Origin: Acidobacteriota bacterium
GTDB taxonomy: Bacteria > Acidobacteriota > Terriglobia > Terriglobales > Acidobacteriaceae
DNA length: 64,000 nucleotides
Assembly (NCBI GenBank): GCA_021792795.1
Contig: JAJYUB010000006.1
Span: forward strand, 34,698 to 98,697
Reading direction: 5' to 3'
Both the position numbers and the translations under genes were made by a program. Positions 7,103 to 15,627 of this stretch are shown piece by piece (position 1 is the first letter of the stretch; each line of letters starts with the position of its first letter). The notes under the pieces are model-generated. The model did no database searches. It was not told the DNA's origin and saw nothing but the letters and a program-made list of their open reading frames with translations.

Positions 7103-8866
7103 CTAATGTGCCGCGATATTTTCTTCGCGCTCTTCGGTCGCTTCGCTGGGAGGGGCAGTAGGCAGCGTAAAGAAAAATGTACTGCCGCGATTCAATTCGC
7201 TTTCGGCGCGAATGGTACCGCCGTGGGCGAGGATGATGTGCTTGGCGATGGAGAGACCCAGGCCGGTGCCGCCGGATTCCAGCGAACGGGCCTTGTCAAC
7301 GCGATAAAAACGCTCGAAGATACGGGCGAGATGCTCGGACGCAATGCCCGCGCCGAAATCCTGGACGTAGAATTCCACCGCGGCGGCGACCGGTCGCGAT
7401 CCGATCACGACGCGTTCGCCGCCGCCATATTTCACGGCGTTCTCCAGCAGATTTGAGAGTACTTGCAGAATCGAGTCAGTATCCGCCATCACCCGCTGGC
7501 GAGTACTCTCGCCTTTTTCCAGCACTACGTTTCGATCCATCAGCAACCCTGTCAAAATGGCGGCGGCCTCATCGACCAGCAACTCCGCCTCGACAGGCCT
7601 GCGGTTGAGTTTGTACTCGCCGGACTCAATGCGCGCCAGCGCCAGCAGGTCTTCCGTCAGCCTCGTCATGCGCGCCGCATTGCGGCAGATGATCGCGAGG
7701 AACTCGCGCGCCTGCGGCGTCAGCCCATCGTCCTCCTCAAGCATGGTCTCGGCGTAGCCGGAAATGGAAGTGAGCGGGGTGCGCAATTCATGGGACACGT
7801 TCGCAATAAAGTCGCGCCGGGTTTTTTCTACCCGATCGATCTCGGTCACGTCATGCATCACCACCACTGCGCTGCCGCCCAGCATGGGCGCGGCACTCAC
7901 GTCGAAGATGCGCCCCGGCAGGACTGCCCGCGCGCGCACATGGGCTGTGACTCTTCGACTCAGCGCCTGCTCCACGCAGGCCAGCAAATCCGGATCGCGA
8001 ATTGTTTGCACCAGTGCGTTTCCGGGTTTCACGGTCCCACCCATCAATCGTTCCATGACGCGGTTCGACCAGTGGACCCGGCTTTGCGCATCGACGGCAA
8101 TCACGGCCTCCTCCATGCTGTCGAGCACGGTCTCCATTTCTTTACGGCTATCTTGCAGGGTGCGGAAGACAGCTTCGACGCGGACCGCAGTCGCGTCCAG
8201 CGCGTTAGCGACCGCTGCGATTTCATCTCCCGCCGTTTCGTAAATACGGGCGCCAAAATCGCCGCCGGCAAGGCGGCGCGCAAAATCGACAATCCGCGCC
8301 AAGCGCCGCGACACTGCATGCGCCAGCAACGCTGCCAACAGAAATGCCAGCAGCAATCCAAGCAAGGTGGCCCATAACAAACTTCGCCGCACCATGCGCA
8401 GCGTGTCATCCACATCGCGCAGCGGGTAGCCAAGCCGCACGATATACGCGCCGGCCGGGGCCGTCACATACAGGATGCCCTGGGCGATGGCCCTCCCGAA
8501 AGCGCGATGTTCCACGGTGATGGCGCGCATCTCAGGACTGTTCATGAACAGCGTTGAGTCGGTGTTTGCACCCATGTCGCGTCCGCCCGCGGCAAAGTCG
8601 GCCACCACGCCGCCATCTTTCTTGACGATGGCGACACGCCCATCGATGGCGCGCGCTTCTTCCTGCGCCAGCGCCGCCAAATTCGCCGGAGCGCCGACCA
8701 CGACGCGTTGCGCCAATGCCCGCGCGCTCCCTTGCAGGCCCCGCGCCAGTTGGTTTTGCAAGGAGGATTCCAGGATGTTCTGCTGCGAGATGTCGAGCAT
8801 TGCGGCGGCTGCCAGCACCACCAGCACCATCGCCGCAAGAATCTTGAAGAAAACTCTCTGCCTCAT
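7103..8866 (-). CDS. phoR: PhoR-like sensor histidine kinase
   Basis: A 587-residue membrane histidine kinase. Order of parts: membrane segment at about 9-25, an extracytoplasmic sensor of about 130 residues, second membrane segment at about 165-187, HAMP, a PAS-like domain (about 245-345), HisKA with phosphoacceptor H359 in NVSHELRTPL, then a HATPase domain with the N box (LLENAVKYG), G1 (DFGAGI), F box (FERFYRVD) and G2 (GTGLGLS). The arrangement matches PhoR of the phosphate-starvation system. It lies downstream of its regulator on the same strand. No pst or phoU genes are in the window, so the phosphate assignment is inferred from architecture. Confidence 0.85.
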   Translation of the reverse strand: MRQRVFFKILAAMVLVVLAAAAMLDISQQNILESSLQNQLARGLQGSARALAQRVVVGAPANLAALAQEEARAIDGRVAIVKKDGGVVADFAAGGRDMGANTDSTLFMNSPEMRAITVEHRAFGRAIAQGILYVTAPAGAYIVRLGYPLRDVDDTLRMVRRSLLWATLLGLLLAFLLAALLAHAVSRRLARIVDFARRLAGGDFGARIYETAGDEIAAVANALDATAVRVEAVFRTLQDSRKEMETVLDSMEEAVIAVDAQSRVHWSNRVMERLMGGTVKPGNALVQTIRDPDLLACVEQALSRRVTAHVRARAVLPGRIFDVSAAPMLGGSAVVVMHDVTEIDRVEKTRRDFIANVSHELRTPLTSISGYAETMLEEDDGLTPQAREFLAIICRNAARMTRLTEDLLALARIESGEYKLNRRPVEAELLVDEAAAILTGLLMDRNVVLEKGESTRQRVMADTDSILQVLSNLLENAVKYGGGERVVIGSRPVAAAVEFYVQDFGAGIASEHLARIFERFYRVDKARSLESGGTGLGLSIAKHIILAHGGTIRAESELNRGSTFFFTLPTAPPSEATEEREENIAAH

Positions 8867-8868
8867 GT

Positions 8869-8984
8869 AGCTTTTAGCTCCTAGCCGTTCGCTCCTAGCT
8901 GAAGGTCATAAGCTGGAAACCGTCAGCTCCAGGCCCACTTCGGCGCTGTAAGCCTTTAGGCGGAAGCTAAAAGCTAATGGCTAG
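8869..8984. repeat. AGCT-rich repeats in the regulator-kinase gap
   Basis: The 128-bp gap holds AGCTTTTAGC (8869-8878) and its reverse complement GCTAAAAGCT (8966-8975), plus CTAGCC (8881-8886) and GGCTAG (8979-8984). Further AGCT and CTAGCT units lie between. The AGGAG that should serve the kinase gene overlaps the first arm, so folding of the transcript could affect its translation. The pieces are not ordered as one simple hairpin. Significance uncertain. Confidence 0.4.
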
Positions 8985-8994
8985 AAGCTGCCTT

Positions 8995-9744
8995 CTAAAG
9001 GCTGTCCTTCGGCATCTCAAAGCGATAGCCGGCGCCGCGCACGGTTTTAAGATACTGCGGATTCTCGGGGTCCGACTCAATTTTTTCGCGTATGCGCCGC
9101 ACGTACACATCCACGGAGCGCGGAGTGACAAAGCGCGCGTCCCCCCAAACCGCGTCCAGCAGATGATCGCGGCTGAAGACGCGGCCAGGATGGCGGGCAA
9201 GATACTCGAGCAGGCGAAATTCCGTTGCCGTTGTGGCCATCAGTTCCCCGGCCACCTTCAATTGCATGGCGCTGGCATCGATTTCAACCTGCCCAAAATG
9301 CAGCGCAGCGGGAGCGGTGGGACGCTCAAAACGCCGCAATACGGCTTTGATCCGCGCGATCAATTCTCTGGGGGAGAACGGTTTGGTGATGTAGTCGTCC
9401 GCGCCCAGTTCCAACCCCAGGACACGGTCGCTCTCGCTGGTCCGCGCCGTGAGAAAAATGACTGGCGTCACTGACAGCGCGGGGCTCTTCCGAATGCGAC
9501 GGCACAGATCCAGGCCATCGCCGCCAGGGACCATAATGTCCAGCACGAACAGGTCGGGCGTTTTGCGTTCCGCATCGGCCAGCACCGCGGCTGGACTGAC
9601 AAAAGTTCGTACCGCAAAGCCTGCGATCTCCAGACTGTGCTGCACCAGCCGGGAAATGTCCTGATCGTCCTCCAGAACGAAAATCGTTTGACTCAAGTCC
9701 GGTGTCCTCTCAATTGCTGCTGTCATCGATGCGGCAGTTTCCAT
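8995..9744 (-). CDS. phoB: OmpR/PhoB-family response regulator
   Basis: A 249-residue DNA-binding regulator. The receiver domain carries the acidic pair in LEDDQD, phosphoacceptor D69 in VLDIMVPGGDG and K121 in TKPFSP. The C-terminal winged helix has the typical FRLLEYLARHPGRVFSR and the recognition-helix region VDVYVRRIREKIE. The start at 9744 is preceded by AGGAG at 10 bases; an ATG at 9801 would add 19 residues without a clear binding site. It precedes the PhoR-like kinase gene, so the two form a two-component pair. Confidence 0.88.
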   Translation of the reverse strand: METAASMTAAIERTPDLSQTIFVLEDDQDISRLVQHSLEIAGFAVRTFVSPAAVLADAERKTPDLFVLDIMVPGGDGLDLCRRIRKSPALSVTPVIFLTARTSESDRVLGLELGADDYITKPFSPRELIARIKAVLRRFERPTAPAALHFGQVEIDASAMQLKVAGELMATTATEFRLLEYLARHPGRVFSRDHLLDAVWGDARFVTPRSVDVYVRRIREKIESDPENPQYLKTVRGAGYRFEMPKDSL

Positions 9745-9858
9745 GGTGCGCCTACTCCTGTACCGAGGCAAGAGTATCGCAATCAGGCGAATTTTCTGCA
9801 AAAGAACCGTGAATGCCGTGTGACGATTGCGTGAATGCGTTTGGCCATCACCTTCCGG

Positions 9859-10944
9859 CTAAGCGTGCTGCGACAATTCCTCTGCAATCTGCGACGCGGC
9901 CTGTTCGCATTGCGCGCGGTCCACGTCGTGGTGGGTCACCAGGCGAATGGCATCCGGCCCGGTATTTCCGGCCAGAATTCCGCGCCGTTTCAGCCTGGCC
10001 ACCAACTCCGGCGCGCCTTTGCCGGCGCGTAACTGGAAGCGAACGATGTTCGTCTGCACGCTTTCAAGATCGACGGTCAAGCCGGGGAACTTGGCCAAGG
10101 ACTCCGCCAGCAACCGGGCATTGCGATGGTCTTCTTCCAGCCGCTTCGTCATGGTGTCCAGTGAGATAAGCCCCGCCGCCGCCAGCACGCCCACCTGCCG
10201 CATCCCCCCGCCGAGGCACTTGCGAATGATTTTTGCCCGATGCATCAGTGTTCGGGAGCCCACCAGCATGGAACCCACCGGAGCGCACAGCCCCTTCGAC
10301 AGGCAGAACATGACCGTGTCGAAGCCCCGCGTCAGTTCCACTACCCCGACGCGGAGATAGGTCGCCGCATTGAAAATCCGCGCGCCATCCAAATGCAGTG
10401 GCAGACCGGCATCTTTCGCACCCGCCCAAATCTCCTCCAGCACGGGCAGCGGTGTAACTGTGCCGCCAGCCATGTTGTGCGTATTTTCCAGCGTGATTAA
10501 GCCAGTTTGCGCGCGATAGTAAAGGTTGGGCGCAATGGCCGCCTGGACCTGCTTCCAGGTCAGCACGCCGCGATCGCCCACGATCGTCCTCGGCATACAG
10601 CCGGAAAACGCCGAGACCATCGCCATCTCCCACTCCACCACATGCGAGCGCGCCTCGCAGATTACTTCCTGCCCATGCTGGGTATGCAGTCGAATCGCGA
10701 TTTGATTGCCCATGGTGCCGGTGGGCACAAACACAGCCGCTTCGCGTTCGAAAATTTCCGCAGCGCGCTGCTCCAGCCGGTTGACTGTTGGGTCCTCCCC
10801 GTAGACATCGTCGCCCACTTCCGCGGCGGCCATGGCGGCCCGCATTGCCGGGGTTGGCCGGGTCACGGTGTCGCTGCGCAGATCAATGGCGCCGATGGCC
10901 CTGGAGGAAGTTGCTGCTGTTTTTTCGGCAGTTTCGATACTCAC
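9859..10944 (-). CDS. ltaE: Low-specificity L-threonine aldolase
   Basis: A 361-residue PLP-dependent enzyme that cleaves threonine or allo-threonine to glycine and acetaldehyde. The family start DLRSDTVTRPTPAM, GDDVYGEDPTVNRLE, the glycine-rich PTGTMGNQIA and the PLP-binding lysine context CLSKGLCAP are all present, and the length is normal. I chose the GTG at 10944 because AAGGAG lies 7 bases upstream; the frame is open to 11004, immediately after the hemW stop, but the extra residues have no family similarity. It probably forms an operon with hemW. Confidence 0.9.
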   Translation of the reverse strand: MSIETAEKTAATSSRAIGAIDLRSDTVTRPTPAMRAAMAAAEVGDDVYGEDPTVNRLEQRAAEIFEREAAVFVPTGTMGNQIAIRLHTQHGQEVICEARSHVVEWEMAMVSAFSGCMPRTIVGDRGVLTWKQVQAAIAPNLYYRAQTGLITLENTHNMAGGTVTPLPVLEEIWAGAKDAGLPLHLDGARIFNAATYLRVGVVELTRGFDTVMFCLSKGLCAPVGSMLVGSRTLMHRAKIIRKCLGGGMRQVGVLAAAGLISLDTMTKRLEEDHRNARLLAESLAKFPGLTVDLESVQTNIVRFQLRAGKGAPELVARLKRRGILAGNTGPDAIRLVTHHDVDRAQCEQAASQIAEELSQHA

Positions 10945-11004
10945 ACCCACGCTCCTTGGTTTTTGAACTCTCAGGGGCTGAAGCCCAAGTATATTTTCGA
11001 TCAT

Positions 11005-12324
11005 CTACGGCCCGACGAAAGTCGGACCCCGATACAAAACATGTGCATGGGCCGGTCCCCATGCGATTGCCACGAGTTCTTCTTCCCGCACCACGCCAAG
11101 AAATCGCTCAAAGACATCGTTGGCGAACAGTCGTCCATGCGGAGTCAAGCGGGCACGATGCTCATCGTATTCGATCAACCCCTGCTGCTGGGCTTCTTTG
11201 AGAATCGGCTGAAAGGCTTGGATCGCCGTCTCTCCGAACTCGCGCTCGATGGCCGCCAGCGACACGCCCTCGGTCAATCGCAGGCCGAGGAACCAGGCTT
11301 CCTCTAACGCCTGCGCAGCGGAGACCGGCGTGATGGTTTCCCGTTCATCGCCGCGTACCTTGTGTTCCAAATAGGCGGCCAGGTCGTCCGTCGTGCCGAC
11401 GCGGATCGCCTCGCCATCGACCCTCGGCAGAAAGGAATGTGCATCCAGGCCAAATCCGAAATACGGCTGGCGCTTCCAGTACTTCAGGTTGTGGCGCGAT
11501 TCATGTCCCAGGCGCGCAAAGTTGGAAATCTCATACTGCGCGCCCCCCGCCGCGGCGAACTGCTCGCAGGCCTCGGAATACATGTCCGCGATGGCTTGCT
11601 CGTTCGGCACCATGCCAACCCCGTAGCGCGTGCCTCCGGCGAGCATCTCGCGGCCCAGCCGGGAATCTTCATCCACGTCGAGCATGTAGACGCTGAGGTG
11701 CGGCACGCCGGTGGCAATGGCTTCGACAAGCGAAACATTCCAGCTCTCGCGCGTCTGATGCGGCAGGCCGGCGATCAGGTCAACATTGATGTCATCGATG
11801 CCGGCGCGGCGAAGCCGTTCAATTTCCTTCAGCGTAATCGCCCGCGTGTGCAGGCGACCGACCGCAGCGGCTTCGTGGTCCACAAACGATTGCACGCCCA
11901 GGCTGACGCGGTTGAATCCCAGACCCGGCATCGCCTGCAGCAGCTCGTCCTTCAGTTGGCCGGGGGCGCATTCAAGGGTAATCTCCGCTGCGGCGTCGAA
12001 AGAAAATACCTTCGCCAATGCTTCGAGTATGGCTTCTAACTGGCTAGCTGAAAGAAGGCTCGGCGTGCCACCCCCAAAATACAAGGAATCCAAACGCCTT
12101 GGCAGTTGGCCACCCCAGGCGGCCACGCGTTTCGGAGCTTCGCGGATCTCCGCCGTCAGCTTAGCGACGTATGCGGCCATGCGCTCGCTGCCAAAGACTC
12201 CAGAGGCAAAGTTGCAGTAGCTGCACTTGGCGCGACAGAACGGGACCGAGACGTAGACCCCCAGGCCCTGCGCAAGAGCTGGCAAACCGAGCTGTTTCGG
12301 TCTCATCAAGGTGCGATCCGGCAT
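11005..12324 (-). CDS. hemW: Radical SAM heme chaperone HemW (coproporphyrinogen oxidase-like)
   Basis: A 439-residue radical SAM protein. The cluster motif CRAKCSYC (CxxxCxxC) follows YVSVPF near the N terminus, and GGGTPS lies after it. The sequence has the HemN/HemW C-terminal domain. These enzymes were long called oxygen-independent coproporphyrinogen III oxidases; the single cluster motif without the long N-terminal extension of HemN favours HemW, which binds heme and delivers it to membrane proteins. The ATG at 12324 has GAAGGA upstream. It is divergent from the ABC exporter across 58 bp. Confidence 0.88.
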   Translation of the reverse strand: MPDRTLMRPKQLGLPALAQGLGVYVSVPFCRAKCSYCNFASGVFGSERMAAYVAKLTAEIREAPKRVAAWGGQLPRRLDSLYFGGGTPSLLSASQLEAILEALAKVFSFDAAAEITLECAPGQLKDELLQAMPGLGFNRVSLGVQSFVDHEAAAVGRLHTRAITLKEIERLRRAGIDDINVDLIAGLPHQTRESWNVSLVEAIATGVPHLSVYMLDVDEDSRLGREMLAGGTRYGVGMVPNEQAIADMYSEACEQFAAAGGAQYEISNFARLGHESRHNLKYWKRQPYFGFGLDAHSFLPRVDGEAIRVGTTDDLAAYLEHKVRGDERETITPVSAAQALEEAWFLGLRLTEGVSLAAIEREFGETAIQAFQPILKEAQQQGLIEYDEHRARLTPHGRLFANDVFERFLGVVREEELVAIAWGPAHAHVLYRGPTFVGP

Positions 12325-12382
12325 AGCATTCCTTCGCCCATTGCGGAGAAATGGTGGAAAGTTCGTACAATAGCAGTGTCGC

Positions 12383-14323
12383 ATGGCAGACGCACAACAG
12401 AGCTCGCAGCACCAAGACGACGACGTCATCGGCAAGGCATACGACAGTCGCCTGATGCGGCGGCTGCTGGTCTACCTGCGACCCTACCGCGTGCAGGTCG
12501 GCGTTTCGCTGGTTGCCATCCTGTTGAAGGCGGGGTCGGACGTTCTGGGCCCGTACCTGACCAAGGTCGCGATCGACCTGTACATGAGCCAGCCGCCCGG
12601 GTCGCACCGCTCCCTGCTGGCGCGGCATTTGAGTCGCAATGCCATTACCGGGATCACGGAAATCGCGGGCATTTATCTTGCCTCGCTGGGATTCAGTTAT
12701 CTGCTGGAATTTGTGCAGACCTACCTGATGCAGTGGACCGGGCAAAAGGTAATGTACGACCTGCGCAGCCAGATTTTCCGCCACATCCAGCGGATGCATG
12801 TGGCGTTTTTCGACCGCAACCCTACCGGGCGGCTGGTGACGCGCGTGACCTACGATGTAGACGCGCTGAACGAGATGTTCACCTCCGGCGTGGTCTCGAT
12901 TGTTGGAGATGTGCTGGTGCTGGCCGGCATTGTGTTCGTGATGCTGCGGATGGATTGGCGGCTGGCGCTGCTGGCCTTCTCCGTGATCCCGTTCATCCTG
13001 ATCGCGACCCAGATCTTTCGCAAATTTGTTCGCGAGTCGTATCGCCGCATTCGCACCGCCATTGCGCGCATCAATTCCTACTTGCAAGAGCACGTCAGCG
13101 GGATGAGCGTGGTGCAACTCTTCAACCGCGAAGAACGCGCCTTTCAGGACTTCGAGAAAGTCAATCGCCAGCACATGAAGGCGTTCAAAGACGCCATCAT
13201 GGCCTATGCGCTTTATTATCCGGTGGTGGAAATTCTCAGCTCGATTGCGGTCGCCATTATTATCTGGCTGGGCGGCGGCGGCGTGCTGCGCGGCACGGTC
13301 ACATTGGGCGTGCTGGTCGCCTTCATTCAGTATTCGCAGCGATTCTTCCGGCCGATTCAGGACCTGAGCGACAAATACAACATCCTGCAGGCAGCGATGG
13401 CCGCCAGCGAGCGCATCTTCAAACTGCTCGATACGCCGCCGGAAATTGTCTCGCCCGTGAATCCCGCCACCGGCGATGGCTCCGGCCGCATTGAATTCCG
13501 CCAAGTGTGGTTCACCTATCAGCGTCTCGATGACGCAATGAGAACGCGTCTGCGAGAAAGCCTGACGCCGGAAAAAGAAAATGCCGAATGGGTGCTGCGC
13601 GACGTGAGCTTCACGATTGAGACTGGGGAGACTGCGGCGGTCGTGGGACATACGGGCGCGGGCAAAACCACGTTGAGTAGCCTGATGATGCGCCTTTACG
13701 ATGTGCAGCGGGGCGCGGTCCTGATTGAAGGAGTCGACGTTCGCGACTGGGATGTGCAGGAACTGCGCCGACGATTTGCCGTGGTGCTGCAGGACCCCGT
13801 GTTGTTTACCGGGACCGTGACCAGCAACATTCGGTTGGGGACGGAACGCATCACGGAGGCAGAGATTGAAAGCGCCGCCGACCAGGTGAATGTCGGCGAC
13901 TATATTCGATCGCTGCCCGAAGGGTTCCAGGAACCGGTGCGCGAGGGTGGCAGCACGCTTTCCACAGGACAGAAACAGCTGATCAACTTTGCCCGCGCGC
14001 TGGCGCACAATCCGCGCATTCTCATTCTCGACGAGGCCACTTCCAGCGTCGATACAGAGACGGAACTGCGGGTCCGCTCGGCGCTGACGCGGCTGGTCAC
14101 TGGCCGCACCTCGGTGGTGGTCGCCCACCGGCTCTCTACCATTCAAACGGCGAATCGAATTCTGGTGATGCACAAGGGCCAGTTGCGCGAGATTGGCACG
14201 CACCAGGAATTGCTGGCGCAGCGGGGACTATATTGGAAGCTTTACCGCTTGCAGTATAAAGACCAGGAGATCCCAAACGCGGCGGTCCATACCGGGGGCG
14301 AGTTCGCCGTCACCGGCGATTGA
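12383..14323 (+). CDS. ABC exporter half-transporter (MsbA/YheI-like)
   Basis: A 646-residue fused permease-ATPase of the type IV exporter family, active as a dimer in the inner membrane. Six membrane segments occupy roughly residues 35-330. The ATPase domain has Walker A GHTGAGKTT, Q-loop VVLQDPVLFTG, signature LSTGQKQ, Walker B ILILDEATSS and the H-loop VVAHRLS. The signature has LSTGQ instead of the usual LSGGQ. Its position directly before lpxB suggests export of a lipid or lipid A precursor, as for MsbA, but multidrug YheI-type exporters have the same architecture. The stop overlaps a possible TTG start of lpxB. Confidence 0.88.
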   Translation: MADAQQSSQHQDDDVIGKAYDSRLMRRLLVYLRPYRVQVGVSLVAILLKAGSDVLGPYLTKVAIDLYMSQPPGSHRSLLARHLSRNAITGITEIAGIYLASLGFSYLLEFVQTYLMQWTGQKVMYDLRSQIFRHIQRMHVAFFDRNPTGRLVTRVTYDVDALNEMFTSGVVSIVGDVLVLAGIVFVMLRMDWRLALLAFSVIPFILIATQIFRKFVRESYRRIRTAIARINSYLQEHVSGMSVVQLFNREERAFQDFEKVNRQHMKAFKDAIMAYALYYPVVEILSSIAVAIIIWLGGGGVLRGTVTLGVLVAFIQYSQRFFRPIQDLSDKYNILQAAMAASERIFKLLDTPPEIVSPVNPATGDGSGRIEFRQVWFTYQRLDDAMRTRLRESLTPEKENAEWVLRDVSFTIETGETAAVVGHTGAGKTTLSSLMMRLYDVQRGAVLIEGVDVRDWDVQELRRRFAVVLQDPVLFTGTVTSNIRLGTERITEAEIESAADQVNVGDYIRSLPEGFQEPVREGGSTLSTGQKQLINFARALAHNPRILILDEATSSVDTETELRVRSALTRLVTGRTSVVVAHRLSTIQTANRILVMHKGQLREIGTHQELLAQRGLYWKLYRLQYKDQEIPNAAVHTGGEFAVTGD

Positions 14324-14340
14324 GCCAACATCACCCCACC

Positions 14341-15627
14341 ATGCCATCCACTCCACAGATTTTTCTCTCCGCGGGCGAGGCCAGCGGGGAACGCTACGGC
14401 GCCATGCTGATCGAGGCGGTGCGCGCGGCGCGTCCGGACGCCGAATTCTTCGGCCTGGGCGGAACGGCCATGGAGGCGGCGGGCTGCGAGCGCATCGTGC
14501 TCACCGAAGATATGGCGGTGATGGGCATCACGGAGGTGCTGCGCCACCTGCCGCGGATTTATGGCGAATATCGACGCCTGGTGCGCAGCATCCGCGCCCG
14601 CAAGCCGGATGTTGCCGTACTCATCGATTTTCCCGATGTGAATTTTCGGCTGGCGAAGGAGATAAAACAGTCGGGCATTCCGGTCATTTATTTTGTCAGT
14701 CCACAACTCTGGGCCTGGAAACAATATCGAGTCCGCTGGGTGCGGGAGCGGGTGAGCAAGATGCTGGTCATTTTTCCGTTTGAGGAGAAATACTATCGCG
14801 AGCGCGGCGTCGATGCGGAGTTTGTCGGGCATCCGCTGGCCGATCTGCCGCTGCCGACGGTGACCCGTCAGGACTATGCCAGCCAATACGGCCTGGATGA
14901 GGCGAAGGAGTGGATCGGGTTGCTGCCCGGCAGCCGCGCCAAGGAATTGCGACACAACCTTCCTGTAATGGCCGAGGCGGCGAATCTGCTTGGATCCTCG
15001 TATGAATTTTTGTTGCCGGCTGCTGCCACACTAGAGCCCGACTGGGTGCGCCGGATGGTCGCGGAATGTCAAAGCGAAGGCAGCGGAATTGATGTTCCCA
15101 TTCACGTGGTCGAGGATGCGCGGGCCGCGCTATTTCACGCGCGCGCCAGCGTTGTGGCCAGCGGAACGGCAACGGTGGAAGCGGCGCTGATCGGCAATCC
15201 GTTCATTGCTGTCTATCGACTGTCGAAGTTCAGCTATGCGGTGGCCCGGAGACTGGTCGATGTGCCTCATGTTGCCATGGTGAATTTGATTGCCGGCAAG
15301 CGCATTGTTCCCGAGCTGATTCAGGAAGAGTTCACGGCGAAAAACGTGGCCCACGCGCTGCGACCCTTACTTGAGGAAACAGCCGATAGATCGCAGGCGG
15401 TGAAGGCGTTGGAAGGAGTTCGCAGGACGCTTCACGGGGAGATGGAAGCGGATGGCAGCTCATTCCGGATGCGGCTTGAAAATCCGACGGGGGCGAGCAG
15501 CGCCTCCGTCCCGGTTCGAACCGCAATCGACCGCGCCGCTGCCTGGGTCCTTCGTTTTCTGGACAGGGAACACCGCGATTCCACACAGCCGAGAAACGGC
15601 TCGCACATCCCGGACATACATGGATGA
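14341..15627 (+). CDS. lpxB: Lipid-A-disaccharide synthase
   Basis: A 428-residue GT19 enzyme that joins UDP-2,3-diacylglucosamine and lipid X into the lipid A disaccharide at the inner face of the inner membrane. Family marks are LSAGEASGERYGA at the N terminus, GLGGTAMEAAG, PQLWAWKQYR, VGHPLAD and the LLPGSRAKE nucleotide-binding segment. The ATG at 14341 is preferred; a TTG at 14320 overlapping the ABC stop would add seven residues. It is direct evidence for an LPS-type outer membrane. The stop overlaps the next start in ATGA, so the downstream gene is translationally coupled. Confidence 0.93.
   Translation: MPSTPQIFLSAGEASGERYGAMLIEAVRAARPDAEFFGLGGTAMEAAGCERIVLTEDMAVMGITEVLRHLPRIYGEYRRLVRSIRARKPDVAVLIDFPDVNFRLAKEIKQSGIPVIYFVSPQLWAWKQYRVRWVRERVSKMLVIFPFEEKYYRERGVDAEFVGHPLADLPLPTVTRQDYASQYGLDEAKEWIGLLPGSRAKELRHNLPVMAEAANLLGSSYEFLLPAAATLEPDWVRRMVAECQSEGSGIDVPIHVVEDARAALFHARASVVASGTATVEAALIGNPFIAVYRLSKFSYAVARRLVDVPHVAMVNLIAGKRIVPELIQEEFTAKNVAHALRPLLEETADRSQAVKALEGVRRTLHGEMEADGSSFRMRLENPTGASSASVPVRTAIDRAAAWVLRFLDREHRDSTQPRNGSHIPDIHG

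Noticed and set aside
12161..14203. A 680-codon open frame antisense to the ABC exporter
   Set aside because: It lies opposite a protein with complete Walker, signature and H-loop motifs, has no ribosome binding site and shows the His/Gln/Arg-rich composition typical of antisense frames in GC-rich genes.
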